DNA of 5,317 nt from JARYMI01 sp964550915. Its GTDB lineage: Bacteria > Acidobacteriota > Aminicenantia > Aminicenantales > UBA8522. Positions 5,289 to 5,317 of this stretch are shown here, in pieces; position 1 is the stretch's first letter; the number at the start of each line of letters is the position of its first letter. A model generated the notes under the pieces. It saw only the letters and a program-made list of their open reading frames with translations. It was not told the origin of the DNA and did no database searches. Where the stretch lies: NCBI GenBank assembly GCA_964550915.1, contig CAZKBY010000186.1:1-5317 (forward strand). Direction: 5' to 3'. Made by a program: the position numbers and the translations under genes.

Positions 5289-5317
5289 CTCTCATATAAG
5301 GAGAGACTCTAAGGTGC
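5289..5317 (+). promoter_or_regulatory. Leader and possible start of the next gene
   Basis: The likely mRNA start is followed by CTCTC (5289-5293) and GAGAG (5301-5305), which can pair around a 7-nt loop. The ribosome-site-like AAGGAG (5298-5303) lies partly in that hairpin. A GTG at 5314-5316, 10 nt further, is a possible start codon. Only four bases of such a gene would be visible, so neither the start nor the product can be settled. Confidence 0.3.

Overview
The window looks like chromosomal DNA from a diderm (Gram-negative-type) bacterium. The evidence is a lipoprotein with a clear lipobox in the place usually held by lolB, sigma-70-like promoters, good Shine-Dalgarno sites, and a tRNA gene without an encoded CCA end. 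The taxon cannot be fixed from the sequence. My guess is a Desulfobacterota-, Acidobacteriota- or Aminicenantes-like lineage rather than an enteric one. I see no mobile element, CRISPR array or rRNA.

Left part (1 to about 3475), minus strand: one compact operon read right to left. A strong promoter (3444-3473) is followed by a small membrane-anchored protein with two DYGFRL motifs (3148-3414), a LolB-like outer-membrane lipoprotein (2400-3101), ispE (1541-2410), tRNA-Gln(TTG) (1479-1550), prs (510-1439) and rplY/ctc (1-499, cut by the window edge). The lolB-ispE-prs order is the one known from E. coli. A tRNA-Gln between ispE and prs, and rplY after prs, is an arrangement I recall from other bacteria. 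Gene joints are very tight: the lipoprotein and ispE overlap by 11 nt, the ispE stop codon lies inside the tRNA gene, and the rplY Shine-Dalgarno touches the prs stop codon. The operon joins envelope lipoprotein handling, isoprenoid (MEP) synthesis, glutamine decoding, PRPP supply and a ribosomal protein.

Middle (about 3475 to 3805): a regulatory region holding a second small single-pass membrane protein of 44 residues (3560-3694, minus). Its promoter lies back to back with the promoter of the plus-strand gene. The two -35 boxes are separated by an 11-nt stretch that forms part of an inverted repeat.

Right part (3806-5317), plus strand: one large gene encodes a MEMO-AMMECR1 fusion (AmmeMemoRadiSam proteins B and A in one chain) with a predicted signal peptide. 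It would act outside the cytoplasm, which is unexpected for a family defined by its link to a cytosolic radical SAM enzyme. After it comes a near-consensus extended -10 promoter for a gene that starts at or beyond the right edge. The best candidates for under-described biology are this exported fusion with its divergent small membrane protein, the DYGFRL-repeat small protein heading the operon, and the ispE/tRNA overlap.
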